Part shown: positions 33,993 through 43,597 of the stretch, piece by piece
Layout: each line of letters starts with the position of its first letter
How positions within the stretch are numbered: position 1 is the first letter of the stretch
Source: Sporocytophaga sp.
Lineage (GTDB): Bacteria; Bacteroidota; Bacteroidia; Cytophagales; Cytophagaceae
NCBI GenBank assembly: GCA_024707265.1
Contig: JANQAB010000008.1
Span: 264,047 to 328,046, forward strand
Direction: 5' to 3'
Length of the DNA: 64,000 nt
Translations under genes and position numbers: made by a program
Notes under the pieces: generated by a model
What the model saw: only the letters and a program-made list of their open reading frames with translations
What the model was told of the DNA's origin: nothing
Database searches by the model: none

Positions 33993-34838
33993 ATGAATTT
34001 ACACGTAATAAATACAGGATTTTTTAAGCTTGATGGTGGAGCTATGTTTGGTGTAGTACCTAAAACACTCTGGCAAAAGACTAATCCGGCTGATAAAAAA
34101 AATTTATGCACCTGGGCAATGCGCTGCCTCCTCATTGAAGATGGGAATAAACTTATATTAATAGACACTGGTATTGGAGATAAACAAGATGAAAAGTTTT
34201 TAAGCCATTATTATTTGCACGGTGATGATACTCTGATTAAATCTATACATAAGGCAGGTTTTTCGGAAAATGATATTACAGACGTGATATTGACCCATTT
34301 ACATTTCGATCATTGCGGAGGGGCAACTAAATACAATAAAGATAGAACGAAAATTGAACCGACTTTTAAAAATGCCGTTTATTGGTCTAATGAAGATCAC
34401 TGGAAATGGGCTTCAATTCCAAATCCTAGAGAAAAGGCGAGTTTTTTAAAGGAAAACTTATATCCACTTAGAGAAAGTGGCAAACTTGAATTTGTAGGCA
34501 TCAGAGAGGAGACGCCTTTCAAATCGATAGATTTTTTATTTGTAGACGGACATACTGACAAGCAGATGATTCCAGTTATAAATTATAAGGGAAAGAAAAT
34601 AGTTTTTGCCGCAGATCTGTTACCTTCAGTTGGGCATATACCTATTCCTTATATCATGGCCTATGATACTCGACCATTGATATCGATGCAGGAAAAGGAA
34701 ATCTTTTTTACAGATGCAATCAGCAATGATTACATCATCTTTCTGGAGCATGACTCCACGAATGAGTGCTGTACTGTTCAGGAAACGGAAAAGGGATTTA
34801 GAGTAAAAGATACATTTAAATTAAAAGAAGTGTTGTAA
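33993..34838 (+). CDS. Metallo-beta-lactamase-fold hydrolase
   Basis: The 281-residue protein has the metal-binding HxHxDH motif as THLHFDHCGG near residue 105, a DTGIGD turn before it, and later Asp and His residues (FAADLLPSVGHIP) that could complete the dinuclear zinc site. The layout resembles lactonase-type members such as quorum-quenching N-acyl-homoserine lactonases, but the substrate is not certain. The patatin-like gene starts at the very next base after its stop codon, so the two are almost certainly co-transcribed, a pairing of two ester/lactone hydrolases. Confidence 0.85.
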   Translation: MNLHVINTGFFKLDGGAMFGVVPKTLWQKTNPADKKNLCTWAMRCLLIEDGNKLILIDTGIGDKQDEKFLSHYYLHGDDTLIKSIHKAGFSENDITDVILTHLHFDHCGGATKYNKDRTKIEPTFKNAVYWSNEDHWKWASIPNPREKASFLKENLYPLRESGKLEFVGIREETPFKSIDFLFVDGHTDKQMIPVINYKGKKIVFAADLLPSVGHIPIPYIMAYDTRPLISMQEKEIFFTDAISNDYIIFLEHDSTNECCTVQETEKGFRVKDTFKLKEVL

Positions 34839-35615
34839 ATGAAAATCGGATTGACACTTTCCGGCGGAGGAGCAAGGGGGATTGCTCATCTTGGAATTTT
34901 AAAGGCATTAGAGGAAAAAGGATTAAAGCCGGATATGATCTCCGGCGTAAGTTCAGGAGCAATCGTCGGAGCATTGTATGCAGCAGGACTAAAACCTGAA
35001 CAAATTCTGACTACCCTTTTGAAACCCAGGATGTTTAAGTATTTCAGGCCAGCCTGGAGCAAATTCGGGCTCTTAAATATGCAAAGGCTGATTCCAATTT
35101 ATAAATTATATCTCCCTTGTCTGACTTTTGAAGAACTTAAAATAAAGCTATTTATATCCGCAGCGGATTTAAAAGAAGGGAAAACCATTTATTTTGACAG
35201 CGGAAATCTGATTGAGCCTATACTTGCTTCTGCTTGTATTCCATTGCTTTTCGCTCCATTTGTTTATGGGGAAAAAAGACTTGTTGATGGAGGAGTTATT
35301 AATAATCTGCCAGTAGAACCTCTTATTGGTAAAGTGGATTTACTTATTGGCGCTCACGTTAATCCTAACAATCCGAGTTATGAAGTTACATCAATAAAAT
35401 CAATGGTAGAAAGAACATTTAATCTGGCAGTTGGTTGTAACGTAAAGCCAAGGAAAGATTATTGTGATTTGGTCATTGAACCGCAAGCCCTGTGCAAATA
35501 CAGGATTTTTGATTTGGGTAAAGCGGAAGAAATTTTTAATATCGGATATGAAAGTGCTTTAGAAACGATTTGCAAAAATGAAAAAATAGATAATTTTCTA
35601 AAACAGAAACCTTAA
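34839..35615 (+). CDS. Patatin-like phospholipase
   Basis: The 258-residue protein has the full patatin active site. The oxyanion loop SGGGARG is at about 8-13. The nucleophile elbow GVSSG has S38, and the DGG motif has D150 as the second member of the Ser-Asp dyad. These enzymes hydrolyse acyl esters of phospholipids or related lipids. No signal peptide is present, so it is probably cytoplasmic or peripheral at the inner membrane (RssA-like). It directly abuts the MBL-fold gene with no intergenic base. A hairpin follows downstream. Confidence 0.88.
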   Translation: MKIGLTLSGGGARGIAHLGILKALEEKGLKPDMISGVSSGAIVGALYAAGLKPEQILTTLLKPRMFKYFRPAWSKFGLLNMQRLIPIYKLYLPCLTFEELKIKLFISAADLKEGKTIYFDSGNLIEPILASACIPLLFAPFVYGEKRLVDGGVINNLPVEPLIGKVDLLIGAHVNPNNPSYEVTSIKSMVERTFNLAVGCNVKPRKDYCDLVIEPQALCKYRIFDLGKAEEIFNIGYESALETICKNEKIDNFLKQKP

Positions 35616-35668
35616 TAAACGAGTAAATTTTTATTATTTAAAAAAGGAAAATTTATATTACAAATAAT

Positions 35669-35713
35669 ATCCAATCCATCCTGAGGTAATTAATTTCAGG
35701 TTTTGGATTTTTT
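35669..35713 (+). terminator. Likely terminator of the MBL/patatin unit
   Basis: Two nested inverted repeats, ATCCAA/TTGGAT and CCTGA/TCAGG, form an interrupted stem followed by T6. It lies about 55 bases after the patatin stop codon. Confidence 0.55.
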
Positions 35714-35780
35714 AAGTTTTTATTTGAATTAAAAGTGAATTATTAGGATATTTGATAAGCAAAATTTCCAATCTTAGGAT

Positions 35781-36230
35781 ATGAAGAAACATTTAATAAT
35801 TGCCACCCTAGCTCTTACCGCAATTTCCTCCGTTTCCGCACAGAACGACAAAACAAAATCAAAATCATTAACTTTTACGTATGTAAGTGCTGATGCGAAA
35901 CTGACTAAGTACCATACCGAAGATGAGTTGAAAGGTCTTGGAAAACTAGAACTTACGCAGCTATACATGGAAAGAATTAAAATCCTTACAGAGGTTGTTC
36001 CTTATCTGGCTTTACAATCTAAGCCTGGAGCTACTCTGAAAGAAATGGGAATTCCTGAAACACCTTTGAATCTTGAACATGTTGAGAAAGAAGTGAAAAA
36101 TAAAGGAACCTACCTTAATGCAGTTCAAAATACATTGGATGATATCATTCCATATGCAGACAAAGGCAATATTATCTGGTCTATTATGTTTTTTGAAGAA
36201 ATTATAAAGAAAGCAGAAGCTGGTCACTAA
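35781..36230 (+). CDS. Hypothetical exported protein
   Basis: I do not recognise this 149-residue protein. Residues 1-20 form a clean signal peptide ending VSAQ. The mature part is mostly helical and charged, with a KLELTQLYMERIKILTEVVPYLAL helix and no cysteine. A predicted long helix pair and export suggest a small periplasmic or surface protein. It has its own terminator, shared with convergent tyrS. Confidence 0.72.
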   Translation: MKKHLIIATLALTAISSVSAQNDKTKSKSLTFTYVSADAKLTKYHTEDELKGLGKLELTQLYMERIKILTEVVPYLALQSKPGATLKEMGIPETPLNLEHVEKEVKNKGTYLNAVQNTLDDIIPYADKGNIIWSIMFFEEIIKKAEAGH

Positions 36231-36235
36231 AAATA

Positions 36236-36262
36236 AAAAAGTCCCGAAATCCGGGACTTTTT
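36236..36262. terminator. Bidirectional terminator between exported protein gene and tyrS
   Basis: GTCCCG and CGGGAC form a GC-rich stem, extended by A5/T5 on either side. It serves both convergent genes. Confidence 0.85.
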
Positions 36263-36268
36263 TATTTT

Positions 36269-37548
36269 TTAATTTACTTTTAATAGGAAATAATTTTTCT
36301 TCCCTTTTTGAACAAGCAGATATTTATCCTGGAGTAATGTATAATCAATTCGTTGTTCTGACTCGATTTTTATTTTGTTAATACTTACGCCTCCACCCGT
36401 TATCATTTTTTCTCGCCTCTCCTTTAGACGAAAATATCACATTTCCTGTTGCAATTGAAAGTAAATCAGTGATAGTAGCTGTATCCGCAAGCACATCTTT
36501 TGTTATTTCAACTTGTGGCACACCTTCAAATACAGATAAAAGGGTATTTTCGTCCAGGCTTTCAAGATCTTCAGTTGTAGACTTCCCGAATAATATTTCG
36601 GAAGCTTTAACAGCAGTAATATAATCCTCTTTGGAATGGACACGTGTTGTTATTTCTTCAGCCAGAGCTTTTTTGAAGTACTCTTAAATGAGGAGCAGTT
36701 TCATGTTCTTTCTCCAATGCTTCGATTTCCTCTTTAGTCTTTAATGTAAAAATTCTTATGAATTTTTTGGCATCATCATCTGCACTATTCAGCCAGAACT
36801 GGTAGAACTTATAGGGAGATGTCATCACAGGATCTAACCAGATATTACCTCCTTCAGACTTTCCAAACTTAGTACCATCCGCTTTTGTCAGCAATGGGGT
36901 GGTCAAAGCAAAAGCTTCTCCTCCTTCCATTCTTCTTACAAGTTCAGTTCCTGCAGTAATATTGCCCCACTGATCAGAACCTCCCATCTGTAGACGGCAG
37001 TTTTTATTTTTGTATAAATGAAGGTAATCATAGCCTTGAAGTAACTGGTAAGAAAACTCAGTAAATGATATACCGGTTTCAAGTCTCTTCTTTACAGACT
37101 CTTTCGACATCATGTAATTAACGGTCAGATGTTTTCCCACATCTCTCAAAAAGCCTATAAAGCTAAAATCTTTAAACCAGTCATAGTTGTTAACTACCTC
37201 TGCAGCATTCTCTCCTGTAAAAGAAAGGAATTTCGACAGCTGTTTTTTTACACAGTTCTGATTATGAGTTAACGTTTCTTCTGATAGCAGTTTGCGCTCT
37301 TCCGATTTCCCGCTTGGATCTCCGATCATTCCGGTAGCACCTCCAACCAGAGCAACAGGTTTATGACCTGCGTTTTGAAAGTGAACAAGGATCATCACCT
37401 GAACAAGATTACCTACTGTAAGTGACGACGCTGTAGGATCAAAACCGATGTAACCCGATGTAATTCCTTTATTCAGAAGTTCTTCCGTCCCTGGCATGAT
37501 ATCGTGAACCATGCCTCTCCATTTAAGTTCTTCAACAAAATTTTTCAT
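36269..37548 (-). CDS. tyrS: Tyrosyl-tRNA synthetase, broken by two homopolymer frameshifts
   Basis: TyrS charges tRNA-Tyr. The 296-residue N-terminal part is intact and has the class I features GNLVQ (HIGH position), DQWGN and KFGKS (KMSKS position). The frame then breaks at a six-base run (36669-36674) and again at another (36406-36411). Removing one base from each restores a continuous 425-residue protein of family length. This includes LQKALAEEITTRVHS after the first join and the S4 RNA-binding domain with GGGVSINK after the second. The enzyme is essential and no second copy is visible, so sequence error is much more likely than a real double loss. The stop codon then lies just beyond the shared terminator. 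Confidence 0.92.
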
Positions 37549-37569
37549 TATTCAGATATTAAAAGACCG

Positions 37570-37577
37570 CAAAGATA
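37570..37577 (-). promoter_or_regulatory. Candidate -7 element for tyrS
   Basis: On the minus strand TATCTTTG matches TAnnTTTG and lies 21 bases upstream of the tyrS start. The same octamer precedes the thioredoxin gene at 49311. Confidence 0.5.
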
Positions 37578-37688
37578 GGAAAATCAATTGATTCCTGAAG
37601 TGGAAGAACTGTAAATGTCATAATAATAATTTAGGCTCTGTTATTAAAAATTACTTAACTTTAACAGTTAAAATAAAATATTCAGATC

Positions 37689-38711
37689 GTGGCTGTAAGT
37701 CCTGATAGTGTAATTAAAGATCTTAAAAACGGGAAATATGCTCCGGTTTATTTTCTGCAGGGAGAAGAACCTTATTTCATAGACACAATCTCTGAGTTTA
37801 TTGAGAAAAATTGTCTCAATGAATCAGAGAAAGGCTTTAATCAGACAGTATTGTATGGTAAAGATGTTAACATCAGCACCATAATGCAAAATGCAAGGAA
37901 GTTTCCTATGTTTTCTGATAAGCAGGTTGTGATTGTTAAAGAAGCTCAGGAAATTTCTGATTTGGGAAAAGAAGCGGGAGACAAGTTGCTGGATGCTTAT
38001 ATTCAAAATCCTTTGGCATCAACAGTATTGGTGTTTTGCCATAAGTATAAAACAGTTGATGGAAGAAAAGCAATTGGTAAAAGTCTTGAAAAACATACTG
38101 TATTTGTCAATTCCAAAAAGCTTTATGATAACAAAATCCCGGAATGGGTAGACGGATATTTTGCTGATAAAGGATTTAAGGTAAACCCCAGAGCAGCGGG
38201 CATGATCAGCGAATATATCGGTAACAACCTGAGCCGGATTGCCAATGAAATTGATAAGCTTCTGATCAATCTAAAGGAAAAAGTAGTGATAGATGAAGCT
38301 CTTGTTGAGAAGTATGTTGGGATTAGCAAAGAGTACAACGTATTTGAGCTTCAAAATACTTTAATTAAGAGAGACGTTCTTAAAGCTAACCGGATCCTGA
38401 AATATTTTGAGGCTGATCCTAAAAGCAATCCTGCAATTCCAATAATTGTTACTTTGTTTAATTTCTATACGAAGGTTCTGATGATTCATGCGGCAGAAGA
38501 CAAGTCTGAAGGAGGTCTGGCAAAGTTGCTGGGAGTGAATCCTTTCTTTGTGAAAGACTACATTGCTGCAGCTAAGAGTTATCCTCCTCATAAAGTCGTT
38601 AACATCATTCATTACATTCGTCAGGCAGACCTGATGTTAAAAGGAGTAGATAATGTAAGTGTCGGAGAGGGAGATATTTTGAAAGAACTTGTATTTAAAA
38701 TTCTGCACTAA
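37689..38711 (+). CDS. holA: DNA polymerase III subunit delta
   Basis: HolA is the clamp-loader wrench subunit that opens the beta clamp. The 340-residue protein has the N-terminal YFLQGEEPYFIDTISEFIE segment, the vestigial AAA+ region with IVKEAQEI and TVLVFCHKYKTVDGRK, and a helical C-terminal domain (VFELQNTLIKRDVLKANRIL). The start is GTG at 37689, giving MAVSPDSVIKDLK, which agrees with family N-termini; no ATG is nearby. It is divergent from tyrS. The 131-base spacer after it has no clear terminator. Confidence 0.9.
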   Translation: MAVSPDSVIKDLKNGKYAPVYFLQGEEPYFIDTISEFIEKNCLNESEKGFNQTVLYGKDVNISTIMQNARKFPMFSDKQVVIVKEAQEISDLGKEAGDKLLDAYIQNPLASTVLVFCHKYKTVDGRKAIGKSLEKHTVFVNSKKLYDNKIPEWVDGYFADKGFKVNPRAAGMISEYIGNNLSRIANEIDKLLINLKEKVVIDEALVEKYVGISKEYNVFELQNTLIKRDVLKANRILKYFEADPKSNPAIPIIVTLFNFYTKVLMIHAAEDKSEGGLAKLLGVNPFFVKDYIAAAKSYPPHKVVNIIHYIRQADLMLKGVDNVSVGEGDILKELVFKILH

Positions 38712-38842
38712 TTCAAAAACAGGTAATTAATCCGTTTTTAGTTTTAATGATCCGATTCAATTTTTATTTTTACGAAAATAAAAGTTGAAATAATACCGTT
38801 TACGCTTTAAAAATTCATATTAGTTTTATTAAATAAGGCACT

Positions 38843-41800
38843 ATGCTGAAAAAACTTTTAATTTTTTTCTTATATACTCCTGACTCCTCTTTTTGTGCGT
38901 GCTCAGAATACAATGGTCAAAGTTTCTTATGACCAATTGTTCAGAGATGGGGTGGAGCTTTTAGATAAAGAAAAAATATGCCGCCGCCCGCAATGCATTT
39001 GAGAAATATGTAGGTCAGGGAATAAATGATCTGAAAACCATAGATGCAGAATATTATATTGCCTATTCTGCTTTGAATCTCTTTAATCCTGATGCAGAGC
39101 CTCTTTATAAGCAATTCATTTCAAAATATCCATATCACGCAAAGGCTTCTTTAGCTCATTTCGATCTTGCTACTTTCTACTATAATGGTAAGAAGTATGA
39201 GAAAGCAATACAATATTTTGAAAAGGTAAATCACGAGAACCTGAATGAAGAGCAACAGCTTGATGCGAATTTTAAACTGGCCTATTCTTATTTAAATGTG
39301 AAAGCCTTTGATAAAGCAGTGCCTCTGTTTAATAAAATCAAGGGAGGAAAGCACAAGTATACCTATGCTGCCAGCTACTATGCCGGTTATCTTGAGTTCA
39401 GAAATGGTGAATACGATGCCGCTTTAGCTGATTTAAAGAAAGCAGAAGAAAATGAATCATATAAGCCACTTGTGCCTTATATGATTGTAAATATCTATTA
39501 TAAGAAAGGCGAGCTGGATCAATTGATAGCCTATGCAGGAACAGTTACTAGCAGTAAGCAGGATATTCAGAATGCAGATGAATTTTACCTGCTGACAGGT
39601 GAAGCTTATTTTAGAAAAGAAGAATATCTGAAAGCTGAAGAAAATTTTTCTAAATACATCCGCACAGCAAAAGTAAAAGCAAATCCTGAGATTCAATACA
39701 GATTATCCTATTCCCAATTCAAGAATGGACAGTATGAAGATGCTGCCGAAAATTTTAAGGTGCTGGCCATTGGTAATGACTCCATCTCTCAGGCCAGTGC
39801 ATATTATCTTGGTGTTTCTTATCTGCAGACAGGTAAGAAAGACTTCGCGGTGACTGCTTTTGATCAGGCCAGGAAAAGTAATCAGAACAAGGATATTCAG
39901 AAAGAAGCTTTGTTTAATTATGGCAAAGTAAATTTTGATCTTGAAAGATATACTCAAGCAATTCCTGCCTTAAAGGAATTTTTGAAAACTTATCCTACAA
40001 GCACTCATGTGCCTGAAGCAACAGAAATACTCAGTGAGTCTTTATTAAAAACAAAAGACTATTCTGATGCAATCTCATACATTGAAGGTATTAAATCCAG
40101 AAGTCTTAGAATAAATGCTACCTATCAGATTGTAACTTTTTTTGAAAGGTACAGAGCTGTTGAATAATAACAATTTTCAGGAAGCAATTGATATGTTTAA
40201 CAGATCACTGGAATATCCTATTAATAAAGATTATGTGATTTATGCAAACTACTGGAAAGGTGAAGCTTTATCATACCTCAAAGATTACAATGCAGCAATA
40301 AACGCTTATGCAGCTGTATTTACAAACACCAGGGAGGATAATGAATATTATCTGAAAACAAGATATGGAATAGGATATGCCTATTATAACACCAAGCAGT
40401 TTGACAAAGCATTGCCTCATTTCAGAGCTTATGTAGATAAAGTAAAAGCTGATAAGAATAAACAAAACTACAATGATGCTTTGCTGCGATTAGCTGATTT
40501 GTATTATGTAACTAAACAATACGAGCAGGCAATCAAATACTATGATGAGGCAGTTGCAGATAAGAGTTCTGATATTGATTATGCCTATTATCAGCGTGGT
40601 CTTGTAAAAATGAACTTAGGTGAAGTGCTGGAAGCCAAGACCAATTTTGAAGCTGTAATCAAGCGTTATCCTAATTCTTTATATTATGATGATGCGTTAT
40701 TTCAGGAAGGACAATTGGAGCTTCAGACAGGTGAAAACAGTGACGCAGTAAAGGCTTATAGTGCTTTGATCGGTATAAAACCGGGAAGTCCATATGCGCC
40801 ATATGCCTATAGCAGAAGAGCGATAGCATATTTTAACCTGAAAGATTATGAGAAAGCAATAAAGGATTATCAGTACATTCTGGACAATCTTCCTACCCAT
40901 GAAGAATCTCAAAATGCACTTAAGGGAATTCAGGAAGCATTGGCCGCTGCCGGAAGAGAAGAAGAGTTTCCTACGATACTTGCAAAGTTCAAAGAGTACA
41001 ATCCTGACAATAAAGAATCTGCTTCTTTAACAGTTCTTGAGTTTGAAAATGCAAAAGCACTTTATAACAATCAAAAGTATCCTCAGGCTATTCAGTCATT
41101 CTTGACTTTTATCAGTGGAAATCCGGGTAACCCAAATGTCAAAGAAGCTCAGTACTATATGGCTGAATCTTACTACAGACAAAACGAATTGACAAGTGCT
41201 ATTGAATATTATAAAAAAGTAATTGAGGACAGAACAAGCAGTTATTATAACAAAGCAATTCAAAGGCTGGCAGATCTAAGTCTTTTAAATAAGGATTATC
41301 AATCTGCGAAAAATTATTATCAGATTCTTTTAGCTCAGGCCCGAGGAAAGAAAGACAGGTCTATTGCAAATGTTGGTCTTGTGGAAGCGTATTACAATAC
41401 TCAAAAATACGATTCTGCTACTTACTATACCTCTGAAATTCTGAAACAAGGCAATTCCACTCTGGATGCAGAAAGTAAAGCGATGCTTTATCAAGGTAAG
41501 ATTGCAATGGCTAAAGGAGAGAATGATAAAGCTGTAGATCATTTCATTCAGACAATAAACGCTGCTAAAGATATCAATGCTGCAGAAGCACAATATCTCA
41601 TGGCAAAGATTCAATACAATGATAAAAAGTATAAGCAGTCTCTGGAAACCCTATACGATCTGAATAACAACTACTCTATATACGATGATTGGTTAGGACG
41701 TTCGTTTTTGCTTATAGCGGAAAATTTTGTTGCCCTTAACGAACTGTTCCAGGCAAAGGCCACATTAAAGTCAATTATAGAAAAATCACCTCATAAAGAG

Positions 41801-41941
41801 ACTGTAGAAAAAGCCAAGGTGCGATTAAGTGAACTGGAATCAAAGGAGAAGGATAAAGATAAAGATAAAGATAAAGCGAAGGATAAGGGGAAAGAAAGTG
41901 AGATAGAAGAAAACGGACAGGAGGGAAATAGCAATGAATAA
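38843..41941 (+). CDS. Giant exported TPR protein, broken by three homopolymer frameshifts
   Basis: Starting at ATG 38843, the gene encodes a signal peptide (MLKKLLIF to FVRAQ) and then at least a dozen tetratricopeptide repeats. Three joins are needed: one T fewer at 38862-38868, one A fewer at 38971-38976 and one T fewer at 40137-40143. The restored product has about 1031 residues, and all three joins restore good TPR or signal-peptide sequence (for example DKEKYAAARNAFEKYV). The C-terminus is a Lys/Asp-rich tail of tandem KD units. TPR arrays are protein-binding scaffolds, and export puts this one in the periplasm. It overlaps the outer-membrane barrel gene by 8 bases, indicating coupling. 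Confidence 0.85.
41849..41886 (+). repeat. GATAAA hexanucleotide repeat
   Basis: About four tandem GATAAA units encode the Lys-Asp tail of the TPR protein. The repeat length is a multiple of three, so changes in copy number would keep the frame. Confidence 0.7.
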
Positions 41942-43595
41942 CGGAAAAAAGACTTTTATGAGATCATTTACAATAGCAGTTATCTCAGCTGTTGCTGTTT
42001 CATTTTTTAACGCTGCTTTTGGTCAGGGCGAAATAGAGGATAAGGTTGTGATTATTGAAAAAGAAAGAAAACTTGATCTGCCTGAAGCGAACAGAAACTT
42101 TGAGAAGGTACATTTTGATGTGAAGACACCTCCTGCCAAGCCGCAGGAATATAAGCTTGAGGAAGTGAAGCTAAACTTACCTAATCTTCCCAGCAAAATA
42201 AAGCTGCTTATGATGCCGGATGAACCTTTGAAGAAGTTTTATGGCAATTATGTGAAAGCAGGCTTTGGTAATTACGGCACACCATATCTGGAAGCTTTTA
42301 TTAACAGTAAGAGAAGTGAGAAATATCTTTACGGACTTCATTATAAGCATTACTCATCCAAAAATGGTCCGGTCGGCAAATCCCTATCAGGAATGAGTGA
42401 TAACCTGGCGGAAGCTTATGGTAAATACTTTACTTCAGGCCAGGTGATCAGTGGCGGTGTTGGATATTCCAGAATGAGATTCAACTATTATGGTGGTGAT
42501 GAAAATCTATTGAAGCTTCAGGATATAAAGCAGGTCTATCAATTGTTTAATGTCAATGCAGGCATTGAAAATCTTGATAAAACTAATCAGATCAGTTATA
42601 AACTTGGATTAAATTATTATCATTTAAGCGACAGGTTTAAAGCAAAAGAAGGTGAGTTTCTTGCAGACTTTAATGGTGTTTATAAGCTGGATGAAGACAG
42701 GAAAGTTAATGTAGGTGCGATACTTTCTTTATCAAATAGAAAAGATTCAAGTAAAGTTAACAGGGCATTTTTTATACTGAAGCCTTCATATTCTATGGTA
42801 ATGGATAAAATAAGGCTAAATCTTGGATTCAATGTAGCTTATACAAATGATTCTGTTAAATCTGTGAAAGGTGTGCATCTATATCCTAATTTGAAAGCGG
42901 AGTATGATGTTGTAGACAAGCAATTGATTGCTTATGCCGGATTGGATGGGGAAATGCAAAAGAACACACTGAGGAAGTTTGTATATGATAACCCTTATCT
43001 TGGGAATAACGCTGCTATATTGCACACAAACAAGTCCATTGAGTTTTTTGTAGGAGCCAAAGGTCATGTTATTGGAAAACTGAATTATAATGCAAGATTC
43101 TCTTATCAGAATTATAAAAATCTCTATTTTTTCAATAATGGAAATCCTGATACTTCAAGATTTGTTACCCTATACGACAACGGAAATACTTCCCTTACCC
43201 AACTGACCGGGGAAGTGTCATATGATGTTTCAAAGGAGTTGTTGGTGGAGTATAAATTGAATTACTATGGGTACAATGTCAGCAACTTTGAATATGCATG
43301 GCAAAGGCCCTCATTTTATACGTCTTTTAGCGGAAGGTATAATTTGGAGAAAAAAATATTTATAAATGTTGATATTTACTATATTAGCGGATTAAAAGCT
43401 AAAAACTTTGTAAAGAACGAAGTCGTAAAACTAAAACCTATAACCGATCTTAATCTTAAGGTCGAATATAGATTTTCACCGGCTTTTTCTGCGTTTTTGG
43501 AATTTAATAATATATTATCTAAAAAATATCAAAGATATTTGTATTACCCGGTTAAAGGAATTAATGTATTGGGTGGCCTAACTTACTCGTTTTGA
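41934..43595 (+). CDS. Outer-membrane beta-barrel protein
   Basis: The 553-residue protein has a signal peptide (to about residue 30, FFNAAFGQ). From about residue 90 onward it consists of repeated amphipathic beta strands rich in Tyr and Phe, and it ends with LGGLTYSF, a classic C-terminal outer-membrane signal. A Pro-rich, charged N-terminal segment (KTPPAKPQEYKLEEVKLNLPNLPS) precedes the barrel. It resembles proteins annotated as TonB-dependent-receptor-like but lacks a recognisable plug domain. It overlaps the TPR gene and is followed 2 bases later by the HU/SPOR gene, so it probably belongs to an envelope complex with them. Confidence 0.8.
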   Translation: MNNGKKTFMRSFTIAVISAVAVSFFNAAFGQGEIEDKVVIIEKERKLDLPEANRNFEKVHFDVKTPPAKPQEYKLEEVKLNLPNLPSKIKLLMMPDEPLKKFYGNYVKAGFGNYGTPYLEAFINSKRSEKYLYGLHYKHYSSKNGPVGKSLSGMSDNLAEAYGKYFTSGQVISGGVGYSRMRFNYYGGDENLLKLQDIKQVYQLFNVNAGIENLDKTNQISYKLGLNYYHLSDRFKAKEGEFLADFNGVYKLDEDRKVNVGAILSLSNRKDSSKVNRAFFILKPSYSMVMDKIRLNLGFNVAYTNDSVKSVKGVHLYPNLKAEYDVVDKQLIAYAGLDGEMQKNTLRKFVYDNPYLGNNAAILHTNKSIEFFVGAKGHVIGKLNYNARFSYQNYKNLYFFNNGNPDTSRFVTLYDNGNTSLTQLTGEVSYDVSKELLVEYKLNYYGYNVSNFEYAWQRPSFYTSFSGRYNLEKKIFINVDIYYISGLKAKNFVKNEVVKLKPITDLNLKVEYRFSPAFSAFLEFNNILSKKYQRYLYYPVKGINVLGGLTYSF

Positions 43596-43597
43596 CA

